The translations under genes and the position numbers were made by a program. The notes beneath the pieces are model-generated. The model was not told where the DNA came from, ran no database searches, and saw only the letters and a program-made list of their open reading frames with translations. Below, in pieces: positions 5,007 to 5,330 of a stretch of DNA of 5,330 nucleotides; position 1 is the first letter of the stretch; each line of letters begins with the position of its first letter. The DNA is from a bacterium (GTDB lineage: Bacteria > Tectomicrobia > Entotheonellia > Entotheonellales > Entotheonellaceae): assembly GCA_027294925.1 (NCBI GenBank), contig JAPULM010000101.1, positions 1 to 5,330 on the forward strand, in the 5' to 3' direction.

Positions 5007-5028
5007 ATTCCCGCGCACGCGTGGGAAT
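5007..5028. repeat. dRS3/REP-like palindrome ATTCCC-N10-GGGAAT
   Basis: Arms ATTCCC (5007-5012) and GGGAAT (5023-5028) extend inward by G-U, C-G and G-C pairs to a 9-bp stem with the loop CACG. The ATTCCC...GGGAAT frame with a GCGCACGC core resembles dispersed repeats such as Neisseria dRS3 (ATTCCC-N8-GGGAAT) and other intergenic palindromes. It lies between convergent genes, 80 bases past the six-cysteine gene, and could also work as a bidirectional transcription barrier, though no T run follows. Confidence 0.6.
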
Positions 5029-5031
5029 CTA

Positions 5032-5040
5032 TGCTATACT
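5032..5040 (+). promoter_or_regulatory. Candidate extended -10 promoter pointing into the HTH gene
   Basis: TGCTATACT matches the extended -10 pattern TGnTATAAT with one difference. No -35 box is present at the right distance, since that segment is inside the palindrome. Transcription would start near 5047 and run antisense to the HTH regulator's 3' end. No plus-strand gene follows with a convincing start. Confidence 0.35.
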
Positions 5041-5046
5041 CTGCCC

Positions 5047-5068
5047 CGTGCTGGCACACACCGGCACG
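5047..5068. other. Strong hairpin CGTGCTGG / CCGGCACG
   Basis: An 8-bp stem (5047-5054 with 5061-5068, one G-U pair) with a CACACA loop lies 26 bases beyond the HTH gene's stop. No T-tract is seen on either strand. It may end transcription of the HTH gene without a canonical tail, or be the 5' structure of an RNA from the promoter-like sequence at 5032. Confidence 0.5.
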
Positions 5069-5094
5069 CCTTACCTGCCGTCCTGGTCATGCTG

Positions 5095-5330
5095 CTAGGC
5101 GATTGCCAGGGCGGCGGCTTCGGGCTCGCCTTCCGATTCTTCCCATGTTCCTACTAAATAGTCGATACTCACGCCAAGCGCACGCGCTAAGGCTTTTGCC
5201 GTGTCAGTTGTTATCGTGGTGCGTTTTTCATTTTCAAGCTCTGATATAGTGGCATAGCGGACGCCAGCTTGCCTTGCAAGCTCCCGCGAGCTAAATCCCT
5301 TCTGCACCCGTGCTTTTCGTAGACGCTTAC
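5095..5330 (-). CDS. XRE/Cro-CI family HTH transcriptional regulator, truncated at window edge
   Basis: The minus-strand frame stays open from the right edge to TAG at 5095-5097, giving 77 complete codons. KRLRKARVQKGFSSRELARQ forms helices 1 and 2; AGVRYATISELENEKRTT is the turn plus recognition helix 3; TAKALARALGVSIDYLVG completes the five-helix HTH_3 domain in the usual spacing. A short acidic, alanine-rich tail follows (EESEGEPEAAALAIA). A GTG at 5307 could be read as a start, but it would remove helix 1, so the true start lies just beyond position 5330. It is a single-domain DNA-binding protein without a visible ligand or protease domain. Such proteins are often phage, toxin-antitoxin or local regulators; the partner gene would be to the right, outside the window. 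Its 3' end converges on the six-cysteine gene. Confidence 0.88.
   Translation of the reverse strand, partial: KRLRKARVQKGFSSRELARQAGVRYATISELENEKRTTITTDTAKALARALGVSIDYLVGTWEESEGEPEAAALAIA

Noticed and set aside
5031..5249. Plus-strand 72-codon frame opposite the HTH gene
   Set aside because: No ribosome binding site, arginine/proline-rich shadow composition, and the opposite strand has a clear HTH domain.
1..5330. tRNA, rRNA, CRISPR array or complete insertion sequence
   Set aside because: No cloverleaf, rRNA-like block, regularly spaced repeats or transposase motif was seen on either strand.

Overview
The window (about 53% GC by eye, Gram-negative style signals) looks like a piece of a proteobacterial or similar chromosome. 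The grounds are a perfect CRP-type palindrome, a GEMM-I cyclic-di-GMP riboswitch, Sec signal peptides and sigma70-like promoters. The species cannot be named from this sequence.

Left part (1-2566), all on the minus strand: the N-terminus of a DnaQ-like DEDDh 3'-5' exonuclease that runs off the left edge; then, read from right to left, a sigma70-like promoter, a fold-type I PLP aminotransferase and a Cof-type HAD phosphatase. The last two are separated by only 8 bases and form an operon that probably ends at a hairpin plus T-tract (236-269). The operon suggests small-molecule (amino acid or cofactor) metabolism, but no pathway can be fixed.

Middle part (2567-3740) is mostly non-coding. It holds short repeats and hairpins, a small exported-protein gene on the minus strand that is split between two frames by an apparent +1 frameshift (2750-3131), and a GC-rich, hairpin-dense island (about 3540-3720, about 72% GC over 3601-3720) next to 40% GC DNA.

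Right part (3740-4926, plus strand) is the most interesting. A perfect TGTGA-N6-TCACA site, a likely -10 box, a textbook c-di-GMP-I riboswitch aptamer, about 200 bases of leader with mutually exclusive hairpins, and a gene for a 264-residue exported six-cysteine protein follow in order. The leader contains a 7-base anti-Shine-Dalgarno exactly complementary to a strong Shine-Dalgarno, which feeds two tiny overlapping ORFs that end right at the main gene's ribosome binding site. This suggests the secreted protein is under combined cAMP-CRP and c-di-GMP control, possibly through a translational relay.

Right edge (4927-5330): two strong hairpins, one resembling dRS3/REP-type repeats, a possible plus-strand extended -10 promoter, and a minus-strand XRE-family HTH regulator truncated at the window end.
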